This document shows, one piece after another, positions 13,043 through 21,578 of a stretch of 64,000 nt of DNA (positions are counted from its first letter, which is position 1; every line of letters begins with the position of its first letter). A model generated the notes under the pieces. That model worked only from the letters and a program-made list of their open reading frames with translations, was not told the DNA's origin and did not search any database. A program made the position numbers and the translations under genes. Origin of the DNA: Kangiella sp. TOML190 (GTDB taxonomy: Bacteria > Pseudomonadota > Gammaproteobacteria > Enterobacterales > Kangiellaceae); assembly GCF_023706045.1 (NCBI RefSeq), contig NZ_BQYL01000001.1, forward strand, positions 2,276,001 to 2,340,000, in the 5' to 3' direction.

Positions 13043-15852
13043 TTAAGCATGATGGCGCTGCTCACCATCGCCGACCACGTTTTCCACGCAGCGATTGCAA
13101 ATGGTGGGATGTTCAGGATGAGCGCCAACGTCTGCACGATAATGCCAGCAACGTTCGCATTTTTCAGCCTCGGCTTTATGAATCACCAGTGATAAGCCTT
13201 CCAGCTCCGTGCTTTGCCCTTCGCTACTTTTAGTAAGCTTGGCTTGTGAGGTAATGGTCACAAAGCGGATCTCATCTTCGAGCTTAGACAAAACCGCGTA
13301 CAACTCATCATTAACATTCAAGTCGACTTCTGCTTCGAGTGAACCGCCAATCACACCTTCTTTACGCTTAGCTTCAAGCGCTTTATTAACTTCGGTTTTA
13401 ACCGCAGAAATGGTTGCCCAGTCAGTTTGCGAAATTTGCGTATCCACACAAGCAAACAAACCCTGATACCATTCAGCCACGAAAACATTAGCTTCGCGTT
13501 CAGCTGAAACTGGCGCGGGTAAATGTTGCCAGATCTCGTTAGCGGTAAAGCTTAAAATCGGTGCCATCCAACGCGCCAAAGCCTCAGCAATATGGTACAT
13601 GGCGGTTTGGCAAGAACGCTGTGCAAGGGAGCCTTTTTTGGCGGTATATTGACGATCTTTGATGATGTCTAAATAGAAAGACCCCATATCGATCGAGCAA
13701 AAATGGTGGATTTTTTGCGCTACCACCCAAAAGTTATAATTATCATAAGCTTCGATAATATCTGCCTGCGCTTGAAAAGCGCAATCAATCGCCCAACGGT
13801 CCAGTGCCACCAATTCTTCTTTAGGTACTAGATCCGTTTTCGGTTCAAAACCTTCTAAATTCGCTAATAAAAAGCGCGAAGTATTACGCAGACGACGATA
13901 AGTATCGCCTGTACGCTTTAAAATTTCTTCGGAAACCGCCATTTCGCCACGATAATCCGCCGACGCCACCCACAAACGCAAGACATCAGCGCCAAGCTTA
14001 TTGATCACATCTTTTGGCGCTATCACATTACCCAACGACTTAGACATTTTCTTACCGTCTTTGTCTACTACAAAGCCGTGAGTTAAGCAGTGCTTATAGG
14101 GCGCATTACCATAGATCGCGACCGAGGTTAACAAAGATGACTGGAACCAGCCGCGGTGTTGATCTGAGCCTTCTAAATAGAGATCCGCAGGGCGTGCTAG
14201 ATAATCACGCGCTGCCAACACACAATAATGGGTCACTCCCGAATCGAACCAAACGTCGAGGGAGTCATCAATCTTTTCGTATTTATCGGCATCGACCAAT
14301 TCTGCCGCATCCAAGTCATACCAAGCCTGAATTCCCGCTTGCTCGATTTTTTCAGCCGCTTTTGCCATCAATTGAGCAGAGTCGGGATGCGGCAAGCCGC
14401 TTTGCTTATCGATAAATAAACATAAAGGCACGCCCCAAGTTCGTTGGCGTGAAATACACCAATCAGGACGCGATTCCATCATCGATTCGATACGCGCTTC
14501 ACCCCATTCAGGAACCCATTTGACCTTTGTAATCTCTTCCATCGCCTTGGCTTGCAGACCTTTTTGATCCATCGAAATAAACCACTGCGGCGTAGCCCGA
14601 TAAATCAATGGCGTTTTGGTGCGCCAACAGTGTGGATAAGAATGGCGTAGTTTATCTTGATGCAGCAAACGACCTTTTTCACTAAGCAAATCTACCACCG
14701 GCTGATCGACTTTATAAACGTGTTGTCCTGCAAAAATAGGGGTTTCATCATTAAAGACACCGTTAGCCATAACATAATTTAATACGCCAAGAGCATACTT
14801 CTGCCCCACCACAAAATCGTCTGGGCCATGATCGGGCGCTGTATGCACTAAGCCTGTACCGGTTTCAGTGGTAACGTGCTCGCCTAAAATAATCGGCAAG
14901 TTTTTGTCATAAAATGGATGTTCAACTTTTAGCTTTTCAAGCTCAGAGCCTTGGCAATGCGCAAGAACTTCATAAGACTCGATTTCCGATTCTTTCATCA
15001 CACTTTCAACTAGCGCTGAAGCTAATACAAAATTTTCACTACCTGAATCGGTGTTGGCTTTGACCAATACATAATCTAGATCCGCATGCACCGTAACCGC
15101 CTGACTCGAAGGTAAGGTCCAAGGAGTGGTGGTCCAAATAACTACCGAAGTGTCACCGCTGATGTCTGGATTACCAAAAGCCTCTAAAAAGCCTGCTTGG
15201 TCGGCCAAGGGATAGCGAACATAAATTGAAAAAGAAGTTTTATCTTGATACTCCACTTCCGCTTCGGCCAGCGACGAGCCGCCAACCACGCTCCAATAAA
15301 CGGGCTTGGCATCTTTTTTTAGATGACCATTTTCAACGATTTTTGATAAGGCGCGTACGATATTGGCTTCAAAGCCAAAGTCCATGGTGCGGTAAGGATT
15401 ATCCCACTCGCCTAACACGCCCAAGCGAATAAAATCTTCACGCTGCGCATCCACTTGTTTTTGTGCATATTGGCGGCATTTTTCACGGAATTCAGCATGG
15501 CTAACTTTAGCACCAGCCTTGCCTACTTTTTTTCTACGTTATTTTCAATCGGCAAGCCGTGACAGTCCCAACCCGGAACGTAAGGCGAATCAAAACCACT
15601 CAAGGTTTTGCTCTTCACCACCATATCTTTCAAGATTTTATTAACTGAGTGACCAATGTGGATATTACCGTTGGCATAAGGTGGGCCATCGTGCAAAATA
15701 AATTGCTCACGACCAGCTCGCGCCTTACGGATCTGACCGTAAAGATTCTTTTTTTGCCATTGGGCTAAAACCTTTGGCTCACGCTGCGGCAAATTACCGC
15801 GCATTTCAAACTGGGTTTTCGGTAAATTTAAAGTGTTTTTATAATCACTCAT
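13043..15852 (-). CDS. ileS: Isoleucyl-tRNA synthetase, interrupted by a -1 frameshift at 15526-15532
   Basis: Two frames together give a complete 936-residue IleRS (the E. coli enzyme has 938). The first frame (15852 to a TAG at 15523-15525, 109 residues) holds the HIGH motif in [12 protein letters not shown] and [13 protein letters not shown]. The second frame continues without loss as [17 protein letters not shown], through the editing domain and the KMSKS motif (KKMSKSLGN), to the zinc-binding C terminus CERCWHYR...CNRC at the end near 13060. The junction is GAA AAA AAG TAG; slipping back one base on A AAA AAG restores exactly the expected protein. IleRS is essential, so the gene must be expressed. 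Either one A has been lost from the deposited homopolymer (7 A instead of 8), which is the simplest explanation, or the cell recodes it. Neighbours ribF and lspA are in the normal order. Confidence 0.9.
15526..15532 (-). other. Slippery heptamer A AAA AAG within ileS, in frame, followed by TAG
   Basis: In the frame of the N-terminal part the minus strand reads GAA AAA AAG TAG, so the heptamer is correctly phased for tandem -1 slippage. It is the same heptamer used in E. coli dnaX. Seven bases downstream a 6-bp stem with two G-U pairs is possible (GGCTGG / TTAGCC, 8-nt loop). No upstream SD-like stimulator is visible. Confidence 0.55.
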
Positions 15853-15876
15853 GCTGTTCTCAGTCAGTTTTTCAAT

Positions 15877-16815
15877 TTAGTATAAAATTTGTTTTGCCGC
15901 TTGTATGTCAAAGGCAATTTGCTGTTTTAAGCCATCAATCGAGGCAAACTTTTTCTCATCGCGAATTTTAGCCACCGGCTCAACCCAAATTCGCTGGCCG
16001 TAAATCTCTTGGTCAAAGTCTAATAAGTGAACTTCTAAACGTTCACTTGAATCTTTTAATGTGGGTTTGCGACCAACATTTGCAACCCCAGCAAGCCCCT
16101 CGTTAGCATCAGTTTCTAAGCCAAAAACTTTAACCGCATAGACTCCTTGCAATGGGCTTTTGCGACGCTTTAGGACGATATTAGCTGTTGGTACGCCAAG
16201 TTCACGACCTTGTTTATCGCCGTGGGCAACCTTACCGCTAATAGCGTAGTGTCTACCAAGCATCTTTTGCGCTAAAGCAAAATCACTAATCGCAATCGCG
16301 GCTCGAAGTTGGCTACTGCTAATTCTGACCGCCCCATTTTGACGCTCTAGCACTACCGATTCATTAGCTTCGATCGCAAAGTCATAGCTTTTTAAAAATT
16401 CAAAGTCACCTTGGCGCTGATAGCCAAAGCGAAAATCATCACCGATAAAAAGGTGTTGAACCCTTAATGCCTGTTTTAAGATCTGCTCGACAAAATCGTG
16501 CGCGCTTAGCTCGCGAAATTCCTGATTAAAGCGAAAACACAACACATAGTCCACGCCTAAGAGCTGCAACTGCTCAAGTTTGTCGCAGAGCTTGTAAAGC
16601 CTTGCCGGTGGATCCGCCTGACGAAAAACTTCTTGCGGATGTGGTTCAAATAAAATAACCACGCTCGGTAAGCCAAGCTCCGCGGCCTTAACAGTCAGCT
16701 TGCGAATAATCGCTTGATGACCTAAATGAACACCGTCAAAGTTGCCAATAGTAGCAACGCAGCCGTGTTCAAAAAGAGCCTCTGGGCAGTTGTAAAGCCC
16801 GCGAATTAAACGCAT
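15877..16815 (-). CDS. ribF: Bifunctional riboflavin kinase / FAD synthetase
   Basis: RibF phosphorylates riboflavin to FMN and adenylylates it to FAD. The N-terminal FAD synthetase domain has TIGNFDGVHLGHQAII near residue 25 and the FIGDDFRFGYQRQGD segment. The C-terminal kinase domain has HGDKQGRELGVPTANI and GVYAVKV. I use the ATG at 16815, giving 312 residues (E. coli 313). A TTG at 16851 would add 12 residues with no ribosome site. It is followed after 24 bases by ileS, the usual order. Confidence 0.95.
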   Translation of the reverse strand: MRLIRGLYNCPEALFEHGCVATIGNFDGVHLGHQAIIRKLTVKAAELGLPSVVILFEPHPQEVFRQADPPARLYKLCDKLEQLQLLGVDYVLCFRFNQEFRELSAHDFVEQILKQALRVQHLFIGDDFRFGYQRQGDFEFLKSYDFAIEANESVVLERQNGAVRISSSQLRAAIAISDFALAQKMLGRHYAISGKVAHGDKQGRELGVPTANIVLKRRKSPLQGVYAVKVFGLETDANEGLAGVANVGRKPTLKDSSERLEVHLLDFDQEIYGQRIWVEPVAKIRDEKKFASIDGLKQQIAFDIQAAKQILY

Positions 16816-16850
16816 GAATATTTTAAGTGTTAGCCTAACCAAAGCGGGCA

Positions 16851-16856
16851 ATTATA
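16851..16856 (-). promoter_or_regulatory. -10 element of the ribF-ileS-lspA-fkpB-ispH operon
   Basis: A perfect TATAAT on the minus strand 36 bases upstream of the ribF ATG. The -35 region 17 bases further up (TTATTT) is poor, so a promoter is likely but not certain. Confidence 0.5.
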
Positions 16857-16992
16857 GCGATAAACGGCTCTTGAAATAAGTATTATTTGAGAAACTCAAG
16901 CAAAAACTTGGCTAAAAGCCGACCAATCATTGAGATATAGCGGCAGTTATGCAATTATCCAGCTAAATCTTTGATCTTTATTGGCAAAACCC

Positions 16993-17781
16993 ATGCGTCA
17001 AGAGCGTCTAAACCTAACATTCGACGGTAAAATTGCCCGAGTTGAGCTTAATCGAACAGAAAAACGCAATGCCGTTGACTATGAGATGTTTCTTGCGCTT
17101 CGCACAGCGCAACGCAAGATAGCCAAACAACAAGGTATTCGCTTAGTCATTATCTCCGCGCAAGGACAAGATTTTTGCTCAGGGCTCGACGTTAAATCGG
17201 TTATGGCTGATAAAAAAGCCGTAGTTAGATTAATGTGGAAATGGCTGCCAGGCAATGCCAATTTAGTACAACAGGTCTCGATTGGTTGGCGTCGCTTAAA
17301 AATGCCCGTTATCGCCATTATTCAAGGCCGTTGCTGGGGCGCAGGCTTGCAGATCGCGCTTGGAGCTGATTATCGAATCGCCCATACTGAAAGCTCTTTT
17401 GCCATCATGGAAAGCAAGTGGGGACTGATACCGGACATGGCTGGTAATATCAGTTTGCGAGACATCATGAACAAAGATCAGGCGCTAAGACTTGCCATGA
17501 GCGCCGAAGAAATAGCTGCCAATAAGGCATTAGAGCTGGGTCTGATTTCAGAAGTGGTTTCAGATCTCAATCTGGCTGCCAATAGCTTCGCTGACAAGCT
17601 ACTTGAGCGTTCGCCGGATGCAGTAGCAACCGTCAAACAGCTTTATCATCGTCGCTGGCAAAGCTCGCCGCGGCGCTGGCTGGCTAGCGAAACATGGGCC
17701 CAATGGAGAATGATTTTTTCTAAAAATCAATCTATTGCGGTTAAACGTCAGCAAGGCAACACTAGAGACTATCTGGATTAA
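16993..17781 (+). CDS. Crotonase / enoyl-CoA hydratase-isomerase family protein
   Basis: A 262-residue crotonase-fold protein. The oxyanion-hole region is GQDFCSGLDVKS (residues about 55-66), and the second half has PVIAIIQGRCWGAGLQIALGADYRIA. The position of the first catalytic Glu of hydratases is Glu in IMESKWGLIPDMAG; the second one falls in a segment lacking an obvious Glu, so hydratase activity is uncertain and an isomerase or other acyl-CoA chemistry is possible. There is no Shine-Dalgarno sequence before either the ATG at 16993 or a TTG at 16981; I prefer the ATG. Divergent from ribF; followed after 16 bases by a lipoprotein gene. Confidence 0.85.
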   Translation: MRQERLNLTFDGKIARVELNRTEKRNAVDYEMFLALRTAQRKIAKQQGIRLVIISAQGQDFCSGLDVKSVMADKKAVVRLMWKWLPGNANLVQQVSIGWRRLKMPVIAIIQGRCWGAGLQIALGADYRIAHTESSFAIMESKWGLIPDMAGNISLRDIMNKDQALRLAMSAEEIAANKALELGLISEVVSDLNLAANSFADKLLERSPDAVATVKQLYHRRWQSSPRRWLASETWAQWRMIFSKNQSIAVKRQQGNTRDYLD

Positions 17782-17797
17782 CGACTAGGATTAACTA

Positions 17798-18412
17798 ATG
17801 AATTTTTCTAAACCGCTATTTATGGTTACAGCTTTGATGCTTAGCAACAGTTTGTTAGTTGGCTGTCAAAGTGCAAACGTTTCAAACAGCGCAAATGCCT
17901 CGAGTTCTAAGCCTGCGGCCTTTGTGGAGTTGGATCGCACACAAAGCGAATTTTTTGATAATTTGAGCAAACGATGCGGCCAAACTTTTGTCGGTTACAG
18001 CGTTTTTCCTGACGATCCCAAGCATGATTTTGCGGGCAAGCAGCTAGTGGCTAAGATCGCCAGCTGCTCAAAGAATGAAATTCGCATTCCTTTTAGCGTT
18101 GGTGAAGATCATTCTCGCACCTGGATTATTAGCAAAACGGCTAACGGACTTTTGCTTAAGCACGACCATAGGCATCATGACGGCACGCCTGACGAAATCA
18201 CTCTGTATGGCGGCTACGCCAAAGCCTATGAAGAGCAGCAGCCATCTCAATACCAACAATTTTTTCATGCCGATGCCCACACTGCCGAACTCATACCAGC
18301 GGCAAGCAGTAACGTTTGGATGCTACAAATCGAGCCACAAACTGGCGACTTGATTTATTACCTAGAGCGCCATCAACAACCGCGCTACAAAGCTCGATTA
18401 CGCCAAAAGTAG
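17798..18412 (+). CDS. Putative lipoprotein of unknown function
   Basis: A 204-residue protein with a signal peptide ending in the lipobox LLVGC (Cys23), followed by a Ser/Asn/Ala-rich linker, so it should be lipid-anchored. Position +2 is Gln, not Asp, which predicts sorting to the outer membrane. The mature part has a Cys-Gly-Gln-Thr-Phe segment and the string LLLKHDHRHHDGTPDEITLYGG, here shortened to its key His/Asp cluster HDHRHHDG, which could bind metal. I do not recognise a family with certainty. It lies 16 bases after the crotonase gene and is probably cotranscribed with it. Confidence 0.7.
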   Translation: MNFSKPLFMVTALMLSNSLLVGCQSANVSNSANASSSKPAAFVELDRTQSEFFDNLSKRCGQTFVGYSVFPDDPKHDFAGKQLVAKIASCSKNEIRIPFSVGEDHSRTWIISKTANGLLLKHDHRHHDGTPDEITLYGGYAKAYEEQQPSQYQQFFHADAHTAELIPAASSNVWMLQIEPQTGDLIYYLERHQQPRYKARLRQK

Positions 18413-18511
18413 CGTTAATTTCAGCCGTTATTGTATCGAGCCACCAAAATGACTTGTAAAGAAATCAAACAGATAGCACTACAAATCAAATAGTTAGCTA
18501 AGTTATTGGTT

Positions 18512-18565
18512 TTAATGCAAATTTGCATTAATTTTTAACTACTGGTTATCACTGATTTTGTGATA
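18512..18565. promoter_or_regulatory. Two palindromes upstream of the HD-GYP gene
   Basis: A perfect 20-bp palindrome TTAATGCAAATTTGCATTAA at 18512-18531, then a second inverted repeat TATCAC - 7 bases - GTGATA at 18547-18565. Both are in the 197-base gap before the HD-GYP gene. They look like operators, perhaps for two regulators; no factor is identified. Confidence 0.5.
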
Positions 18566-18609
18566 CAGTCTACATTATTGGATCACTTTACGTATCGTTT
18601 GAGTAGGCT

Positions 18610-19881
18610 TTGTTAGTTAAAACCAAAATTTCTGTCGATGCCCTAGAAATAGGCATGTTTGTAGTCGAGTTGGATCGGCCATGGACAGATCTACCTTTTA
18701 TGCTGCAAGGACTAATGATTAAAGATGAATTTGAAATTCGCACCTTGCGGCAGTTCTGTGACTATGTCTATATCGATTATGATTACAGCCAGCAACACAA
18801 AGATGCCAAACAGCAAGAGCAAGAAGCCCTAAAAAACGCCAATCAAAACTTTAGTCGCTCCACGGCTAACAAGGCTGTAACGGGTTCTTTACGCCCCAAA
18901 ACGGAAATCGAGAATGAGTTGCCACGGGCACACCATCTTTACCAGCAAGCTAAAAATCATCTGGAAGATTTGTTTAGCTGTGCCAAGCGCGATCAAAAAC
19001 TCGATTTAACTCATACTAAATTAGTAGTTAAAGAATGTATCAGCAGCATCGTTTCTAATGCTAACGCCCTCTTCTGGTTAACCCGTATTCAAGAATCTTC
19101 CGATAGGGAAGCTAACCACAGTTTAAGAGTCTCAGTATTATCAATAGCTTTAGGGCACTATATTGGTCTTAGTAGTCATGAGTTAGAGCAGCTCGGTACT
19201 GCAGCGCTGTTGCACGATATCGGTAAAACTCGCATACCCGATGATATTTTGAACAAAGCCGAACACTTAAGTGATGCCGAGCGACGCGTTTTGCAAAGAC
19301 ATACCACCATTGGTTATGAGCTACTAAACGAAGACGACTCTCTTGCCAACATCATTAAAGAAGTCGCTTTGCACCACCATCAAAGACCCGATGGCAAAGG
19401 CTACCCTTTGCAAAAAGAACAAACTCATCTATCAACTTATACCCGCATTGTTTCAATTGTCGATGCCTATGATGATATGACCCATAACTCGCCTTATCGA
19501 ATTGCCATGTCGCCGCGAATGGCGCTGAAAGAATTATTTGCTGAAGCCGGAAAGCAATTTGATAAAAAGCTTAGCTATTCTTTTATCAAAATGATTGGGC
19601 TTTACCCTGTGGGTAGTTTAGTGAAAATGACTAATGGTGAAGTCGCTTTAGTGGTGGCTGATAATGAAGAGCAAAAACTTCGTCCAACCATCGAGTTAAT
19701 TTACGATCCTTATGGCAAGACTCGCCCACCGCAGCAGCTCAACCTGAAGCAGAAACCTTTAGATGAATACGGCTTTCCTTACGAAATTGCTGCGTCTTTG
19801 CCCGACGGTGCTATGGGTATGGATATGCAACACTACATTAGTGAGCGTTTAAAAGTGCATAAGTTGCAAGCTTCGGCCTAA
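18610..19881 (+). CDS. HD-GYP domain cyclic-di-GMP phosphodiesterase with N-terminal DUF3391
   Basis: A 423-residue cytoplasmic protein. Residues 1-140 match the DUF3391 architecture (ISVDALEIGMFVVELDRPW start). Residues about 170-350 are an HD-GYP domain with an intact HDIGK metal-binding dyad, HHHQRPDGKGYP, and the DAYDDMT motif. All canonical catalytic residues are present, so hydrolysis of c-di-GMP to GMP is expected. The start is TTG at 18610, with GAGTAGG six bases upstream; an internal start would cut into DUF3391. In related bacteria such proteins regulate motility and biofilm. The two palindromes upstream may be its operators. Confidence 0.9.
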   Translation: MLVKTKISVDALEIGMFVVELDRPWTDLPFMLQGLMIKDEFEIRTLRQFCDYVYIDYDYSQQHKDAKQQEQEALKNANQNFSRSTANKAVTGSLRPKTEIENELPRAHHLYQQAKNHLEDLFSCAKRDQKLDLTHTKLVVKECISSIVSNANALFWLTRIQESSDREANHSLRVSVLSIALGHYIGLSSHELEQLGTAALLHDIGKTRIPDDILNKAEHLSDAERRVLQRHTTIGYELLNEDDSLANIIKEVALHHHQRPDGKGYPLQKEQTHLSTYTRIVSIVDAYDDMTHNSPYRIAMSPRMALKELFAEAGKQFDKKLSYSFIKMIGLYPVGSLVKMTNGEVALVVADNEEQKLRPTIELIYDPYGKTRPPQQLNLKQKPLDEYGFPYEIAASLPDGAMGMDMQHYISERLKVHKLQASA

Positions 19882-19933
19882 AATACTATTGCCAACTAGC
19901 GAACCAACTTTGCCTTACTCAGATCGATTATTT

Positions 19934-21310
19934 CTAATAACCATCGCAGAATAAAACCCCCTGCACTCCTCTAACCGTCCAGTCGCCAGTACCACCCGCC
20001 GCCAATGGCATTCTAGGGTATTTGTAAGAACCATCATCAAGCCTGTCGTTATTGAGAATATAGGCTACCTGATTAATCAAGCGGCTAGCCCTTACTTGCG
20101 TTTTCCAAGAGCGGTAGCCATTTGGCCAATCTAGGCTGTATTGACGCGGACGAGTGCCACCCCAACCAGGAATAGTACCAATGGCTTCAAAGCGCTCGCC
20201 AAGTTGACTCACGCCAGCTTCTGCCAATAAAAAGTCCAAACGCGAAATCACACTGGCCGCAACTCGGCTGTTCCAAGTGGCCATCGGCAGTCGTCCTACC
20301 TGACCATTGAGATGGTCGGTACAAACTGCCGCCAAATACGACCAACCCGAGTTCATCTTAGCCGGCGAATCTTCATCGCCATGCACCGCAGCCGCCATTA
20401 CCGACTGCACATTCTCAATACTAATGTCCTTTTGCGGCGTGCCGCTAACCTGAAACAGTTCATGTGCCGTTTTCACTGCCATATCACGCCACTCTTGATC
20501 CCAACTTTGCCCCTTGTCTAGCGTTTTTGCCAGCTCATTGGCGCGGTAGTAAAGCGGATCGAGAGTTGCATGGTGCAGCGAATAGCCAATCCGAGGTTTT
20601 GGCCAGAAAAATGCCGACAAACGATTGTCCCAACCAGATACCGTATCGCCTGCAGCTTGTTTTAGATAATAGGCTTGAAAAGGAGCATCTTGGATCCAGT
20701 CGATCATGGCGCGTACAAAATCAATATCTGGCGCATCCTTATCCGGCACATAAGGCGGATAGGTATCTTCACCTATCAGTTCGACCCCTTGGTCATCGAG
20801 CACCACGGGATCTTTGGAGCGGACTTCAATATCTGCTTGTACCCGCGCTTCAGCATACGCCATATAATCGTCCTGCTCGGCAAAACTCATGGCATTCCAA
20901 ATCTGCAAAGCCTTATCGGACAAGTTCGCACTCATCAGCTCTTGGCCATTGCTATCCGTCAAGCTGCTGATCTCAAATAGCACCTTATAATCACGCAAAA
21001 AAACATCATCCACCTGCTGCTCGTTACGGTAGGACCAAGGTACCATCATGCGGCACAACACTTCCAAACTAAAGCGCCTGTCATCACGAATCAAATCGCT
21101 CAAACTGTTGCTAGAAGCTTCGATTGGCATCTTGGCATATTTCCAATCGAGCAAACCGCCACCAGCAATTTTCGGCGCAAAACGCTTAAACCAAACCTTC
21201 CAAGCGGCTAAAAACAACGCCTTATTAATCGCAAAATCATCCGCATGTTTAAAAAACATCAAAGAATGAGTGCTGGGGTTTCGCTTAAGGTTAGGGGTAT
21301 TCGAGCTCAT
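19934..21310 (-). CDS. Conserved-looking protein of unknown function, 458 residues
   Basis: I do not recognise a family. From the ATG at 21310 (AGGA upstream) it encodes 458 residues with no signal peptide and no membrane segment. It is rich in Trp and Tyr, particularly in the C-terminal 150 residues (GWSYLAAVC, ATWNSRVAASV, GWGGTRPRQYSLDWPNGYRSWK). These motif-dense stretches look like a folded core rather than low-complexity sequence. A TTG 63 bases upstream is the alternative start and would add a hydrophobic N terminus. It is a single gene on the minus strand between two plus-strand units, so it is monocistronic. Confidence 0.6.
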   Translation of the reverse strand: MSSNTPNLKRNPSTHSLMFFKHADDFAINKALFLAAWKVWFKRFAPKIAGGGLLDWKYAKMPIEASSNSLSDLIRDDRRFSLEVLCRMMVPWSYRNEQQVDDVFLRDYKVLFEISSLTDSNGQELMSANLSDKALQIWNAMSFAEQDDYMAYAEARVQADIEVRSKDPVVLDDQGVELIGEDTYPPYVPDKDAPDIDFVRAMIDWIQDAPFQAYYLKQAAGDTVSGWDNRLSAFFWPKPRIGYSLHHATLDPLYYRANELAKTLDKGQSWDQEWRDMAVKTAHELFQVSGTPQKDISIENVQSVMAAAVHGDEDSPAKMNSGWSYLAAVCTDHLNGQVGRLPMATWNSRVAASVISRLDFLLAEAGVSQLGERFEAIGTIPGWGGTRPRQYSLDWPNGYRSWKTQVRASRLINQVAYILNNDRLDDGSYKYPRMPLAAGGTGDWTVRGVQGVLFCDGY

Positions 21311-21445
21311 TAAAATCGGATTTCCTGCTAGATTGATTGTGATAACAATAGCGAGAAAGGCTGATTTGTGCAAACTGCAAACAAAACCGCTTCTATTTAG
21401 CCTAATCTACTTGCTTATTTTCTGTAAGAGAATTAGCAACTGAGC

Positions 21446-21451
21446 TATAAT
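21446..21451 (+). promoter_or_regulatory. Probable -10 of mfd
   Basis: A perfect TATAAT about 128 bases upstream of mfd; the -35 region (TGTAAG at 17 bp) is weak. The gap holds nothing else recognisable. Confidence 0.35.
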
Positions 21452-21578
21452 CCCTTTTTGATCAAGTGCTTGCTCGAATTTCTAATAAATAACTTTTAGC
21501 ATTAGATGCTGCAAATCTTAAGCATCAAAGTATTGTCCCGATAACTAACATACGCAACTAAAGACCCTATAGAGAACT

